DNA from: Galaxea fascicularis
Lineage: Eukaryota > Cnidaria > Anthozoa > Scleractinia > Euphylliidae
Assembly (NCBI GenBank): GCA_948470475.1
Contig: OX419340.1
Coordinates: 24,094,067 to 24,158,066, forward strand
DNA length: 64,000 nucleotides
Reading direction: 5' to 3'
Of this stretch, positions 54,707 to 64,000 are shown piece by piece. Both the position numbers and the translations under genes were made by a program. Under the pieces are notes generated by a model. It made no database searches. It saw only the letters and a list, made by a program, of their open reading frames with translations, and was not told the origin of the DNA. Within the stretch, counting starts at the first letter, position 1, and the number at the start of each line of letters is the position of its first letter.

Positions 54707-57700
54707 TAGATAACACACTCAAAAGCTATAACTAATTAACTAATTAGCATTTCAGCCCTAAAGCGGAAAAAATTATCTAATTACCCTCAATCCGTGTACG
54801 TGTAATATTTATGCTACGTTCATTTTCAGGACAGAAGTGAAAACAAACACTGAAAAATGCATCGATCGCAAATGATTGCTTACTTCACGCACTCTTGAAC
54901 GGAACATATGTCAGGAGGCCGCGTGTTCAATCCAACGTTTGTTTTTTTTAAAAAAACAAAACAATATGCGATTGCGACAGATGTGGAAAGCTGAAAAGGT
55001 CGGATTATTCTGGGCGCGTTTCAGTCGGAGGAAGTGAGTTAATGTATCAGCAGCCAGGATTTGGAATATCAGGCTTTTTGTTAAGGAAAAGATCGAGACT
55101 CAGGCGGTAATGGCGTGATTAGCTTCAGTGCCGGGGGAAGTTAATGAAATGAAAGTTACAGCCGTGTCTGCATTAATATAGAATTTTGATGACTGTTATG
55201 TTAATTAACAGTAAGTTTACCGTTGTTGGAAGGACAAGACGTTTTTCAGGCTTGACTTGTTAACGTTCCCTTGCGGATTTTGTTACTAGCTCGACGGTCC
55301 TACTCCAGTGAAACTCTGAACGTGATGGCGTCGTTACGGCGACAATTACTTCCGGCACTTCCTCAGAAACGCTTTGCGCGGGTGGCAGTTAACAAACGTT
55401 TCCGGCTCTATGAACGTCCTTCCTGAGGAAGCTTACCGTCATGAAAATCGAAACTCCATACGGTCACAAGAAAATAAAGGGATGAGGTTTTGTAATTGTA
55501 AAAGGCTAGTCTGCCGTTTTAGTAAAACTTCAATTCAGTAAAAAAAATGAAATGTTTTTAGGCGCTTTTCTGCCCTACTAGCACATTACTTTGTCATTTT
55601 ACGAAACGGAAACCAGAGTAGATATTGGAGCGATGACTTACAGTGTCTGGCACTGGAATTAATCCTGGCTGTGACGGATTATTCAGTCTTTCACAAGTGA
55701 GATTCACTTTTTTTCCGCGAGAATGAAAACTCCGGTTCTCCGCATTAAATTAATCTAAAGGATAAATGTAAATGGGCTCACGGTTTGTTGATCCATATCT
55801 GCAGTATTTCTAAAGGGAACACGAAGGCCAGAAATTCAAGCAATTAACACTCAGTCGCTGTTACAAACACATTCGCTCAAAGCACACACACCGCTTTGTC
55901 ACATGACTCCCGATTTCCCGCGCTAGGGAAGTCCCTGATGTACTCAAGACACAACAATATCTGATTATGTTTAAAATATTGCTAGCTATAAGAACGCTAG
56001 TTTTTGCCTTTGCATAAAATACGTTGTCCCTGATAAGCGTCGATAAAGGAAAGATAAGCCACACTGTATTTTTTTTCTCGGTTGAAAATCATTTTAAACG
56101 TAAACTTAAGACTCATGTCATCGGATGTCATCAGGTAGTTTGTTCCGGAGTTCAGTGGCCGAAACAGCAAAAGCTCTAGAGCCATACGCCTTGAGTTTAA
56201 ATTTGACACGAAGGGCAGCGTCGTGTTCTATTACGGCATACAAAAAGAAAAAAAAGTTCCTCGAAACTTGGTAACCTTATTGATAAGTGTATTTAATATA
56301 GAACATACATTTTTTTGGATGTTGATATTTTTTATTGCTCAGCTACTTAAACAAAAGCTCTTGAGGCAAGGAACATATCAACGCTATTTTATTTGAAAAT
56401 AACCATATGCTGCAAGATCTGGGGGGGAGGGTACTACTTGCTGGTTAGTACTTCGATTCAAGGTTGAAGTAACATGAAAGCGAGCTTGAGGGGGTGGTGA
56501 TTTTGAAAACTAGGCAATAAAGGTAGAGTTGGAGCCACAAGTGACAGTCAGTAGTCGATGCTCATTTCATCTAGGGTAATTGAGTTTGATAATGTGGCTT
56601 GTCACGTGACCTGGCCAACTGCAAACCCAGGAGGTAACGTAAAGTTAGGCCTGGCCCTCAGCTAAGTTACCCACCCCCCTAGAAATTATTTTAACTGTTG
56701 AATCCCAACTCTGACCCTGGTTTTAAACTATCACCACCATGACTTTCAATGACTGGTGTCAAAAGGCCCGGTCACGTGACCTCTGTTTTTCTTTGTTAAC
56801 CTATTTAATTAATTAATTTGAAGATTTGCACAGTACGTGTTGATGAAAGAACAAAAGGAAACAAAACCCCTTACAACGCTTCACACATCTCATCCAGCAC
56901 CCAATTTAACCTTTAGAACAATCGCAACTGAAAACTAGTAGAACAAGTTTAGCAGCGTAGTTCCCTTTAAACGAGGACATCCACACGTTTGCTATAAAAC
57001 AAAGCAAAAAAAAAGTTTACAGGAGAAAATTATATCATATTCACACTTTAAGTAAGATAACACTGATGTAGTGCTTAAAGTTGACATATGACTTTCCAAG
57101 TGAGAACTCGATGATACATGCGTGACTCAACCTTTGTCAGATAGAGTGTTCTCACGGTCACGCAATAAAAAATTGAATCAAGAACCACTCATTGAATTAA
57201 ACCATATTGGTGTACCACTGTGGGACACCAATATGGCGGCCGGAAAGAGTGTAAACATTTGGAACTTACTTTAGTTACCTAGGCAACTCGTTATCTGTAA
57301 TGTACAAACAGTCATTTACATAAACACTTTTACTAATACTTTAAGTTCTCAAATGGCTAAAAATCATGAGATAAGTATGTATTTTTTGACAAACATTACC
57401 GTAACTTTATGTCACACAGCGCCATAACTGTAAAATTCATAGCACGCTCCTGGTTTCTAAACGAAGGATGCTATTGATAGGGAGTTTAGGGTCAATTACT
57501 GAAATTACTACCAAACTAGAGGCCGTACTGGCCTTCACTCGGGCTTTTCGAGTGGCAAATGGATGTTGTGGATAATTTCCGCACAGCCTAATATATAAAA
57601 TTATACATGTATTTTGTGACTCAAACTCGATTCGTTAAAGCATTGGGCTGCCTGTGTGAGTGTGTGCCAGCGGAAATAAACATGACAGGACTGTGGGAAC

Positions 57701-57710
57701 ACAAACAATC
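54707..57710. other. gene-free stretch
   Basis: No supported gene. 55240-55450 has an inverted pair of CTTCCTCAG / CTGAGGAAG words. 56410-56430 is a poly-G run. The minus-strand frames at 55861-56209 lack recognisable features. 57140-57250 has GGTGTACCACTGTGGGACACC, a short palindrome. Confidence 0.3.
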
Positions 57711-57713
57711 TTA

Positions 57714-57863
57714 GGGCCTGAGCTGGGCTGGCCCGGTTAGCCGGGCTGTTTCGGTGTGGGCTGGCCCGGTTGTCATGTAATCGCGAAGTTGATTTTTGTT
57801 GCGTTTAACAAACATGCCGAGATCCCGGCAAACTCAAACCAGCCCGGCGCATGTAATCAGGCC
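57714..57863. mobile_element. Harbinger-like MITE with TTA duplication
   Basis: TTA|GGGCCTGAGCTGGGCT at 57711-57729 and CATGTAATCAGGCCC|TTA ending at 57866. The interior has GGCTGGCCCGGTT direct repeats (57728 and 57764). A 3-bp TTA/TAA duplication with GGGCC termini is typical of PIF/Harbinger. It lies across the 3' end of the membrane-protein gene. Confidence 0.75.
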
Positions 57864-58719
57864 CTTAGTTTTCTTCTTTTCTGTGACAGACTTTTTAGCT
57901 TTTTCACTGGTATCCTACTGGGCTCGCGATCACAACGTCTTGATGGCACATGGCATTCACGGTTGTCGTTAAAATACACAAACTTAGCATAACGAGATCT
58001 GAGTTCCTTTCTATATTTCATTTTCAGTAAGGCTTCACGTTGATCATGTACAGATAACTGTATTGCCTTCTCAAATACCTCGCATTTTTCAAGTACATCC
58101 GACATTTGTGTTGATAAAACTGATAAACTTAACACATTCATGTAGAACACGCGAAGGTACAAGATTACACATAAAACTATAACACTACACAGACTTGATA
58201 CAGCTGATAATCCACAATCTAGAGTATACAAAAGAAATGAAATACTGGTGACAATAGCCATAAAAGTAAAAACGTTACTTGCATCTTCGCTTGGCTTATT
58301 GTACTTTACGAAATGGTACTTTGCGAAACGAAACGAAACGAAATGAAATCTGTACTTTGCGAAATGAAAATCTGTACTTTGCGAAATGATATCTGTACTT
58401 TGCGAAATGAAAATCTGTACTTTGCGAAACGAATGGCAGTACTTTCCTGGTCCGTGCACGGTTCGTCCACTCGTTATTTTTAATTTCCTAGTCTATATTC
58501 AAAAACAGGAAAAGCCAATGTACAGTCTTATATTCATGTTTTACTTAAAACCACACCACTTCAAAACCGATTTTACTGAAACACATCTCGTTTTATTAAA
58601 GTTTCAGTTGAAACACTTGTCCTGATTAACGTAAAGACTGAAAAACCTCAAAATTGCCAAAATTCAAGAAATTATCTTCTTTTTACTTCTGAACCGAGAC
58701 AAAAAGCCAAAAACAACAT

Positions 58720-58950
58720 TAGCTTCCGTTTCATCGTTTCTCGTTTCATGTTCAAACCTAAACAAAAAACGAAAAACAGATCAACTTCCGTTTTATCGTT
58801 TTTCGTTTTATGTACAAATTCAATCAAAAAACGAAACTCGACTTCTGTTTTATCGTTTTTTGTTTTGTGTCCAAACTAAAACAGATAAACGGAAATCCCA
58901 AATCGATTTCCGTTTTATTGTTTTATGGTAAAAGAAATGTCGTCTTCCGT
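58720..58950. repeat. short tandem array of TTCCGTTTTATCGTTTTTCG
   Basis: At least four imperfect ~65-bp units, each with CTTCCGTTTTATCGTTTTTCG-type sequence, then a 'caaa..aaaacgaaa' stretch. Inside the Mutator-like element. Confidence 0.75.
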
Positions 58951-58981
58951 TTTAAGTATGTTCCTGTGAGGGGACATGACC

Positions 58982-59800
58982 TTACGCGAAATGAAAGGGA
59001 CCGGGTAGGAGTCTTGTCGATAGGCGGAGTGAGTGGCTTGTAAGGGCTTTGGTTGATGATATTACAGTTTTAGTCTCAACTTCCGCCATAAAGATGTTAG
59101 CAAAAGGTACTGCCATTTTTGTTCCCATTGCGGTTCCGTGCGTTTGGAGATAGTTTTTCCCGTTGAAATGGAAAGAATTTTCTTTCAAGATGAGTCTTAA
59201 CATTTCTCTGAGGAAGTGAGTTGGAATCGGGAGTTTGTTTCCATAGAATGTTTCGTATGTTCTACATACAATTGCGATTCCTTCCTCTTGGGGGATGTTA
59301 GTGTAAAGGCTAGTAACGTCCATTGAGACAAGGAGTGTGTCTTTTGCAACTTTAGTTTTCTCTATGAAATTTAAGAAATCTGTCGTATCTTTGAGGTATG
59401 ATTTTTGTATTTTAGCAATAGGCTGAAGTAGGTGATCGACAAATGATGAGATTCGTTCAGTAGGGCCTTCGCAGCCTGATATGATGGGTCTCCCCACCAG
59501 GTTAGGTTTGTGAATCTTTGTAAGAGTGTAGAAAACAGGAATTCGTGGCGGGTTTGGTGTCAGAGATAACCACTTTTTAGTCATGTCGTCAATGTGGTCT
59601 CCGTGGTGGAGAGCATTGATGAGCTCTTTTGCTTTTTGAGAGGTTTCTAATGCCATAGGTAATGTAAGCGGCTTGTAGTTTTCTTTCTCGTCTAAGAGAA
59701 TCTGACCCTCTCGTATTTTGTCTTGTTTGTTCATGATGACAGTTGTGGTTCCCTTGTCTGCCTTTTTAACAATGATGTTTTGCAAAACCGTCACGCAACG
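58982..59800 (-). pseudogene. Penelope-like reverse transcriptase fragment
   Basis: 270 open codons on the minus strand. Motifs fit PLE RTs: VKKADKGTTTVIMNKQD at the start, FYTLTKIHKPNLVGRPIISG, VSMDVTSLYTNIPQEEGI, and THGTAMGTKMAVPFANIFMA. The frame ends just after AEVETK, before the catalytic YxDD box, and no GIY-YIG endonuclease is present. It is cut at both ends: at the left by unrelated sequence (58975), at the right by noncoding DNA (59810). Long for a dead fragment, so the capture may be recent. Confidence 0.85.
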
Positions 59801-60889
59801 TGCCTCGCGCTAACCTTGACCGGCTGCCGGTCGACAAGATATAAACAAGATGTTTTGAAGCGATTCGGAGCAAACACGCTATGGAAAAAATGTTATCTTT
59901 CTTGGGACTAAGTTTTCGAGACACCCAGAGGGTCTAAGTTTTACGGGTTTGCGGTCCGAGTTTTCGAGATCTGCGCTTTCGAGACACCATGTTTGAAATG
60001 CCTTTGGTCGCGGTCGACGAAGAATCAAGAATCGACAAAAAAAACTTGTGTCGCGGTCATAATTGCAGTAGAATAGTAGGTTCGCAGAAGCTTCTTCACA
60101 AAAACCTTTTCAGGAAAGTACTGCTATTCGTTTCGCAAAGTACAGATTTCATTTCGTTTCGTTTCGTTTCGCAAAGTACAATAAGCCTCTTCGCTTCGAT
60201 GCGTGGGTTCTTCATCACCCAACATGAACGCTTTCCTGTTGCTGTTGTTACTACTGCTGTTCGTCTTTGTACCTCTAATCTCATCATCAACGGGCCGGGT
60301 ATCTTGTATTCGCCAGCACCTATAAACTGTTCGTGTCAAAGTTTCCTCTCAAGTTCGTCAAGGAACATTTGTCATTGGTAGTCAAAGCCTTTGTGCACTT
60401 TTTGAACTCATTGATAGCTCATTCAGCTCATTTGATCTCATAATATTTCTCACATTTGCTTCGAGTTCGAGGAACGACCCGTTTCGAAATGTACGCTCAC
60501 CATCATCGTTTAGTGTGGGTCTACCGCGAACGGCGTGTACGTTTGTATTGAGCGTATTGGATACGACACCGTTTGCCATAGCTGTAGACATGTCAAGTTT
60601 TTCCTTTGAAAATCCGTCGAGGAATCCACAGTTGCTTTGTGCCTTGCCTTTCAACAGACGAGACAAGCGTAAACAAACCGTAAACAGGTTTTTACCGAGT
60701 TTTACAGGTTCATCGTTAGCGCCTGCGCAAATACGCCGGAAATGAGGTTTGTGGAAAACAACGAAAAAAAAAAAAAAAAAAAGAAAAATGGACGACAGAT
60801 TTAGACTCGGGCCTTCCACAGGAAGCCCGAGTAAAAATTATTCCTTTTTTCTGAACATTTGATTTTAAATGAAGGAAATCGGCCACATA

Positions 60890-61110
60890 GAAGCAAACAA
60901 GTGGTGGAACAGAGAATTAACTCTGAAGTGTAAATTATAAGTGATGATAGAAACCCATGAAAAACCCACTGGGCGTTAGCCCTAGTAAAGGGTATCACGG
61001 AACCACACGAAGCAAAAAAAAAAAAAAATCTTATGACCTCGGTGGGAATCGAAACCACGACCTCCGGATTAGATCTACCGTTGCTCTGCCGACTAAGCTA
61101 CGAGGTCGGA
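60890..61110 (-). mobile_element. tRNA-derived SINE, third family
   Basis: Minus strand. The head (61108-61033) reads GACCTCGTAGCTTAGTCGGC, AGAGCAACGGTAGATCTAAT and GGTCGTGGTTTCGATTCCCA, with A and B boxes and a TCT-like anticodon (Arg-like). An A-run follows and a body with TAGGGCTAACGCCCAGTGGG, ending CTTCAGAGTTAATTCTCTGT at about 60915. A 35-bp copy of this end recurs at 61206-61240. Not a genuine tRNA: a body follows and the anticodon stem is imperfect. Confidence 0.7.
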
Positions 61111-61496
61111 CAGAGAAGGTCAGGGACTATTAAGGTGGTGAATCGCGGCGAAGAGAAAGTAAGGGTACATATATATGTTGTGCCGCGTAGCACTATAAAC
61201 ACATACAAGTGGTGGAACAGAGAATTAACTCTGAAGTGTGTTTCTATTAGCACTTTCTATTAGCACGGAATGCTGTTATGTTAGCTTCTTATTTCTAGAC
61301 AACGGCAACAAGTTGCAATGTTAAACGCGACGTTAGAAGACAATACATCACTCGCTCGAATGAACATATGAAACGGGAGAGCCCTACCTGCTTGTAAACA
61401 GGACCTTAGTACGTGCCGGATATGTAATAAGAAATACCCCTTGAATTAATGATAAGCCATCAAAAAATTGTTTAACTTAAAACACGTTTTGCATAT

Positions 61497-61922
61497 AATA
61501 ATAATAATGATAATGATAATGATGAGGATTTATATAGCGCTTTTATCCAAAGGGCTCAAAGCGCTTTATGTACAACACTTTTTGGGGGACTTTGCCAGAC
61601 TGCTTTTTAGGCGCAAATTGCAGCCACGCAGTTTACAATCTTATTTGAATGAATAGTAGGATCAACACGGGTACGTCCCCTACTCTTTCCGATCGGTGTG
61701 TTGGTTCTTTAACGTCCCACACCAGTACTGTGAGACGGGACCTTCGGTTTTATCGTCCTTATCCGAGAAGACTAGAAAGTCTAACCATTTGCAGATGTCA
61801 TTGCAAAGGTAGCAGTATCCCCTCAGTTATTTAAAGACCATTAGTGTTGGTCCGGCCTGGGCTTGAACCCCCGACCTCCCGCACGGCAGTCCGGTGCTCT
61901 ACCACTGAGCCAACCGGTCGGC
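61497..61922 (-). mobile_element. tRNA-derived SINE, first family (copy 2)
   Basis: Minus strand. The tRNA-like head (61922-61846) has TGGCTCAGTGGTAGAGCACC and GGTTCAAGCCC-type boxes. The body shares GTCCCGTCTCACAGTACTGG, GATAAAACCGAAGG and CGTGGCTGCAATTTGCGCC with the 12.1-kb copy. The 3' tail GATAAAAGCGCTATATAAAT then ATT microsatellite resembles the LINE 3' end at 54.64-54.70 kb. Confidence 0.85.
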
Positions 61923-62149
61923 CGCATATAAGCTACATTTTCCACGCTTGCACTTGCGCTTGCCTTTCTGTCGCTCGGCCGCTGGATAATAACGTCTTTA
62001 TGATCTCGGAAGTGTGAAAATTGCTGCTCTTCGTTTATCTGCAAAGTGTACAGGCAGATTCTTTAAATAAGTTTTAAATAAATCCAGTGGAAATTAGCAC
62101 GCTAGTAGCTCATTACTGAAGACAAAAAACAAAGTGAAGGCAGGATGGA

Positions 62150-62330
62150 CAAGTGATATATGGCGTTGGATTTCAATGCGGTGACCCGGGTTCAAATCCC
62201 GCTTCAGCCACTAGCTGGTGTTGTTCTGCGGGGTTCGTGCCTGGTTTAACTCTTCGGTCATCCTTGAGTCTGCCACTCGCTAGTTGGGTTTCTTAACTCT
62301 GTTGCTTTTATTTGTTTCATAGGGCCTTTG
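62150..62330 (+). mobile_element. tRNA-like SINE head, fourth type
   Basis: GGTGACCCGGGTTCAAATCC at 62182 is a B-box, followed by CGCTTCAGCCACTAGCTGGT and GGGTTCGTGCCTGGTTTAAC. The A-box side is weak (GATATATGGCGTTGG). Likely a truncated SINE. Confidence 0.4.
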
Positions 62331-62356
62331 CATAAATAACGCCTAAATTTGAATAA

Positions 62357-62740
62357 AGCCCCGTCTACACGAGCAATTTTTATGTGGCAATTTTTATTTG
62401 CTCGTGTAGATGGTTCGACAAATATTTGTTGTTAATTTGCGTCAGTAATAATTTCGCACAGCGGAGATGCCCATGGAAAGGAAAAAAGTTAGATGGCGCC
62501 GTGCTGGATGCGCAAATTTTAGGGACTTTAGGGACTGGGTTCTACAAAAAATTGTCACATTTTATCTGGCGTCTCGTCTACACGGACAATTTTTTTATGT
62601 GGCAATTTTTATTTACCACATTAAAACTAACACGCCAGCTTTTCAGCACATGCAGTTGTGACATAAAAATTGGTCATTTCTCATCATCTACACGGGCAAA
62701 TAAAAATTGCCACATAAAAATTGCTCTTGTAGACGGGGCT
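62357..62740. mobile_element. Harbinger-like MITE, TAA duplication
   Basis: TAA|AGCCCCGTCTACACGAGCA at 62354 and TGCTCTTGTAGACGGGGCT|TAA ending at 62743. Arms of about 55 bp include TTTTTATGTGGCAATTTTTA. A third inner copy of the arm (62575-62620) is in the middle, so the element probably grew by internal duplication. No coding. Confidence 0.85.
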
Positions 62741-62743
62741 TAA

Positions 62744-63460
62744 CAATACTGTGTACATACTTAGCGTCGTACTTATGTTTGTAGACAAAGGATTTTTCAC
62801 ATGTATATGAATGTGAAGCTCAGCATTTACATTGCCATTAATGCAATGGATCTATCGTTCCTGAAAAGCCCCTCTAGGGGAGTGGTCAAGTTAAGTATTT
62901 ATCTCTTATTTGTAACATAATAGGTTTCTTAGAAATGAGTGGCTTTTCTGGCCTTTTCAACTAATTCTTGTAATGAGTGAATCTAGTTGTTTTAACTTTA
63001 AATCACAGTATCCTTTAGAGGAGTTGGTAACACCGGTCTTAGTATGAGCTAAATATGGACTAAGAATTCTTTGGTCTGATTACAGTCGACGGGAAATTAT
63101 AAAATCGCGCGCAACAGTAAACTGACCATTAGTGTTCTTCTCTGAACTGGAACACAAGCCCGACACAATAAAATGACTCTTACACGGTAAGCATGAGGAG
63201 TTCAGTGAGGATTTTCGTAAATGCACCGATTGATAGCTTGTGGACTGCAGAATAAGCTCTTTCATCTTCCAGAAAAGTTCTTTGTTACGGACGTATTTAG
63301 AAACTGTCTTACAAGTTTTGAGAAATTTCTTCTTAATACACCGTAGGAAAACTCAAATAGTAGTGTAAAAGGCCGTTATAAGTACCAAGATAAAGCACAT
63401 TTACTTTTGACAGAGGTGATACGCCAGCATTGATTTAAGATTTTCGCGCCGGTGGCTTTC
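62744..63460. other. no supported gene
   Basis: Nothing recognisable. Presumed 3' flank of the receptor exon at 63461. Confidence 0.35.
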
Positions 63461-63635
63461 TTACTGATGATCTCGTCTGTCATACCCCTTTTTGTTGATA
63501 TAAACCCCAGCTCTCCTACACTTGTTGTGTATTAAAAAGATCAAAATCACCCCCACTACAAGAAGAACTGCTGGCATGGCAACGGAGATCCAGAGAACCG
63601 AAACTCAGAATCACTGGTTGAGTTTGAGGCATCAT
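63461..63635 (-). pseudogene. transmembrane exon of a second Ig-type receptor
   Basis: Minus strand. Acceptor GCTTAG before 63635. The frame starts DDASNSTSDSEF, then a one-base shift is needed near 63598-63610 to enter VLWISVAMPAVLLVVGVILI, followed by LIHNKCRRAGVYINKKGYDR and a TAA at 63461. Hinge, helix and juxtamembrane basic residues line up with the 36.8-kb receptor (SNSAGDSNVVWIP ... LLIHKKCRE), so this is a paralogue. Upstream Ig exons would lie beyond the window. A frameshift in this exon suggests a decayed copy. NKKGY could be a phospho-tyrosine site. Confidence 0.5.
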
Positions 63636-64000
63636 CTAAGCAAGTAACAAAAGTAAGGATCAGATGTGGTCGACAAAAATTCTTAGGAAAGCTGGGGTTC
63701 GAGAGTGTGGTCAGAGCAAACATGCTTGGTTTTGTTTCTATGTCCCTCTTTCCTGAAGGATATGGAAAAGATACGAGACGAGGCTTAAGACGCGGCTGGA
63801 AACGCACACACCAAATAAAATTACGACTGGCCGCAGGTGACGCCGCGTCCTCTTCTGGAGGTGCAAGCGCTTCCCTGCTCGTGCCGAGTAACAAGTAAAC
63901 TGACACTCTTGCAATCAGTATTTGTCGACAGAGAGGTGGAAAGCAGCGAAGTCCGATCTCAAGGTAATTATGATAAGCTATCGAAACCGAGTGTGAGCGA
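63636..64000. other. no supported exon, probable intron of the receptor
   Basis: Open frames on both strands (63556-63906 minus, 63707-63898 plus) have no recognisable domain. Confidence 0.3.

Larger units (their letters stand above)
58293..60187. mobile_element. Mutator-like TIR element with 9-bp TSD carrying a Penelope RT piece
   Basis: GGCTTATTGTACTTTACG at the left and CGCAAAGTACAATAAGCC at the right. TCTTCGCTT flanks both ends (58284-58292 and 60188-60196). The inner TIR segment TTGCGAAACGAATGGCAGTA / TACTTTCCTG matches inversely at 60108-60150. The left arm holds five TACTTTGCGAAA units against two on the right. No transposase. The interior holds a minus-strand Penelope RT fragment and a 65-bp-type tandem repeat. 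A 9-bp duplication is the MULE hallmark. Confidence 0.8.
57857..60591 (-). pseudogene. two-helix membrane-protein gene split by a transposon
   Basis: Minus strand. Exon 1 starts at ATG 60591 (MSTAMANGVVSNTLNTNV) and has a plausible GTGAGC donor at 60500. A plausible acceptor (AACAG) at 60327 opens exon 2, which runs as FMLGDEEPTHRSE to 60188. A 1.9-kb TIR element then interrupts. Reading resumes at 58292 with DASNVFTFMAI, two hydrophobic helices (FMAIVTSISFLLYTLDCGL and VIVLCVILYLRVFYM) and a charged, helical tail (VLEKCEVFEKAIQL, KYRKELRSRYAKF). The stop at 57857 lies inside a Harbinger MITE. Removing the TIR element plus one 9-bp duplication restores the frame. Function unknown; topology suggests both ends cytoplasmic. 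Confidence 0.55.

Noticed and set aside
61033..61108. tRNA-Arg(TCT) gene on the minus strand
   Set aside because: Cloverleaf is only partly supported, and a SINE body with A-run follows. Treated as a SINE head.
63556..63906. 116-codon minus-strand ORF
   Set aside because: It overlaps the receptor transmembrane exon in another frame, and the upstream part looks intronic.

Overview
This is a eukaryotic (metazoan) nuclear window: introns with GT/AG borders, tRNA-derived SINEs, LINE, DIRS, Penelope and Ty3/gypsy remnants, a Polinton, and many MITEs in AT-rich DNA. The repeat families, the cnidarian-type Polinton polymerase and the immunoglobulin-receptor exons suggest an anthozoan, most likely a stony coral. 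That assignment rests on recognition of families, not on a search. Host genes are sparse and most carry damage.

Layout. 0.1-3.8 kb: minus-strand Ty3/gypsy pol fragment (RT, RNase H, integrase), abutting a truncated two-exon Myb/SANT-like gene (3.8-4.2 kb). 4.4-8.2 kb: no gene, one hairpin MITE. 8.26-17.22 kb: a degenerate 9-kb Polinton/Maverick with ~165-bp terminal inverted repeats, a broken protein-primed DNA polymerase B (minus strand), a plus-strand gene built of phage-tail-fibre-like repeats, an intact 258-codon ORF and a small family protein. It was later invaded by a SINE and two MITE-type insertions. 17.2-25 kb: MITEs, SINEs and one possible terminal exon. 25.3-27.7 kb: decayed DIRS-like retroelement joined to a LINE 3' end. 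28-36.5 kb: SINE, tandem repeat, possible solo LTR, a MITE nested in a MITE, otherwise nothing coding. 36.5-39.8 kb: minus-strand immunoglobulin-superfamily receptor gene (three Ig exons, transmembrane exon, tail exon) with a stop at the conserved Trp of Ig3. 40.6-41.0 kb: F-box ORF among GTGCAC-rich clusters. 41.67-47.61 kb: a 5.9-kb TIR element with a 5-bp TSD and an internal ~122-bp minisatellite. 49.4-49.9 kb: chromodomain ORF. 50.5-54.7 kb: LINE containing a TTAA MITE that itself took a second copy of the same MITE, plus a hAT-like MITE. 57.7-60.6 kb: a membrane-protein gene split by a TIR element with a 9-bp TSD (carrying a Penelope RT fragment) and cut short by a Harbinger-like MITE. 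60.9-62.8 kb: SINEs and a MITE. 63.46-63.64 kb: transmembrane exon of a second Ig-type receptor.

The strongest novel signals are the tail-fibre-like repeat proteins of the Polinton, the self-nested TTAA MITE, the unassigned 5.9-kb element, a SINE whose 3' tail matches the LINE in the same window, and host exons caught in the act of being broken by mobile DNA.
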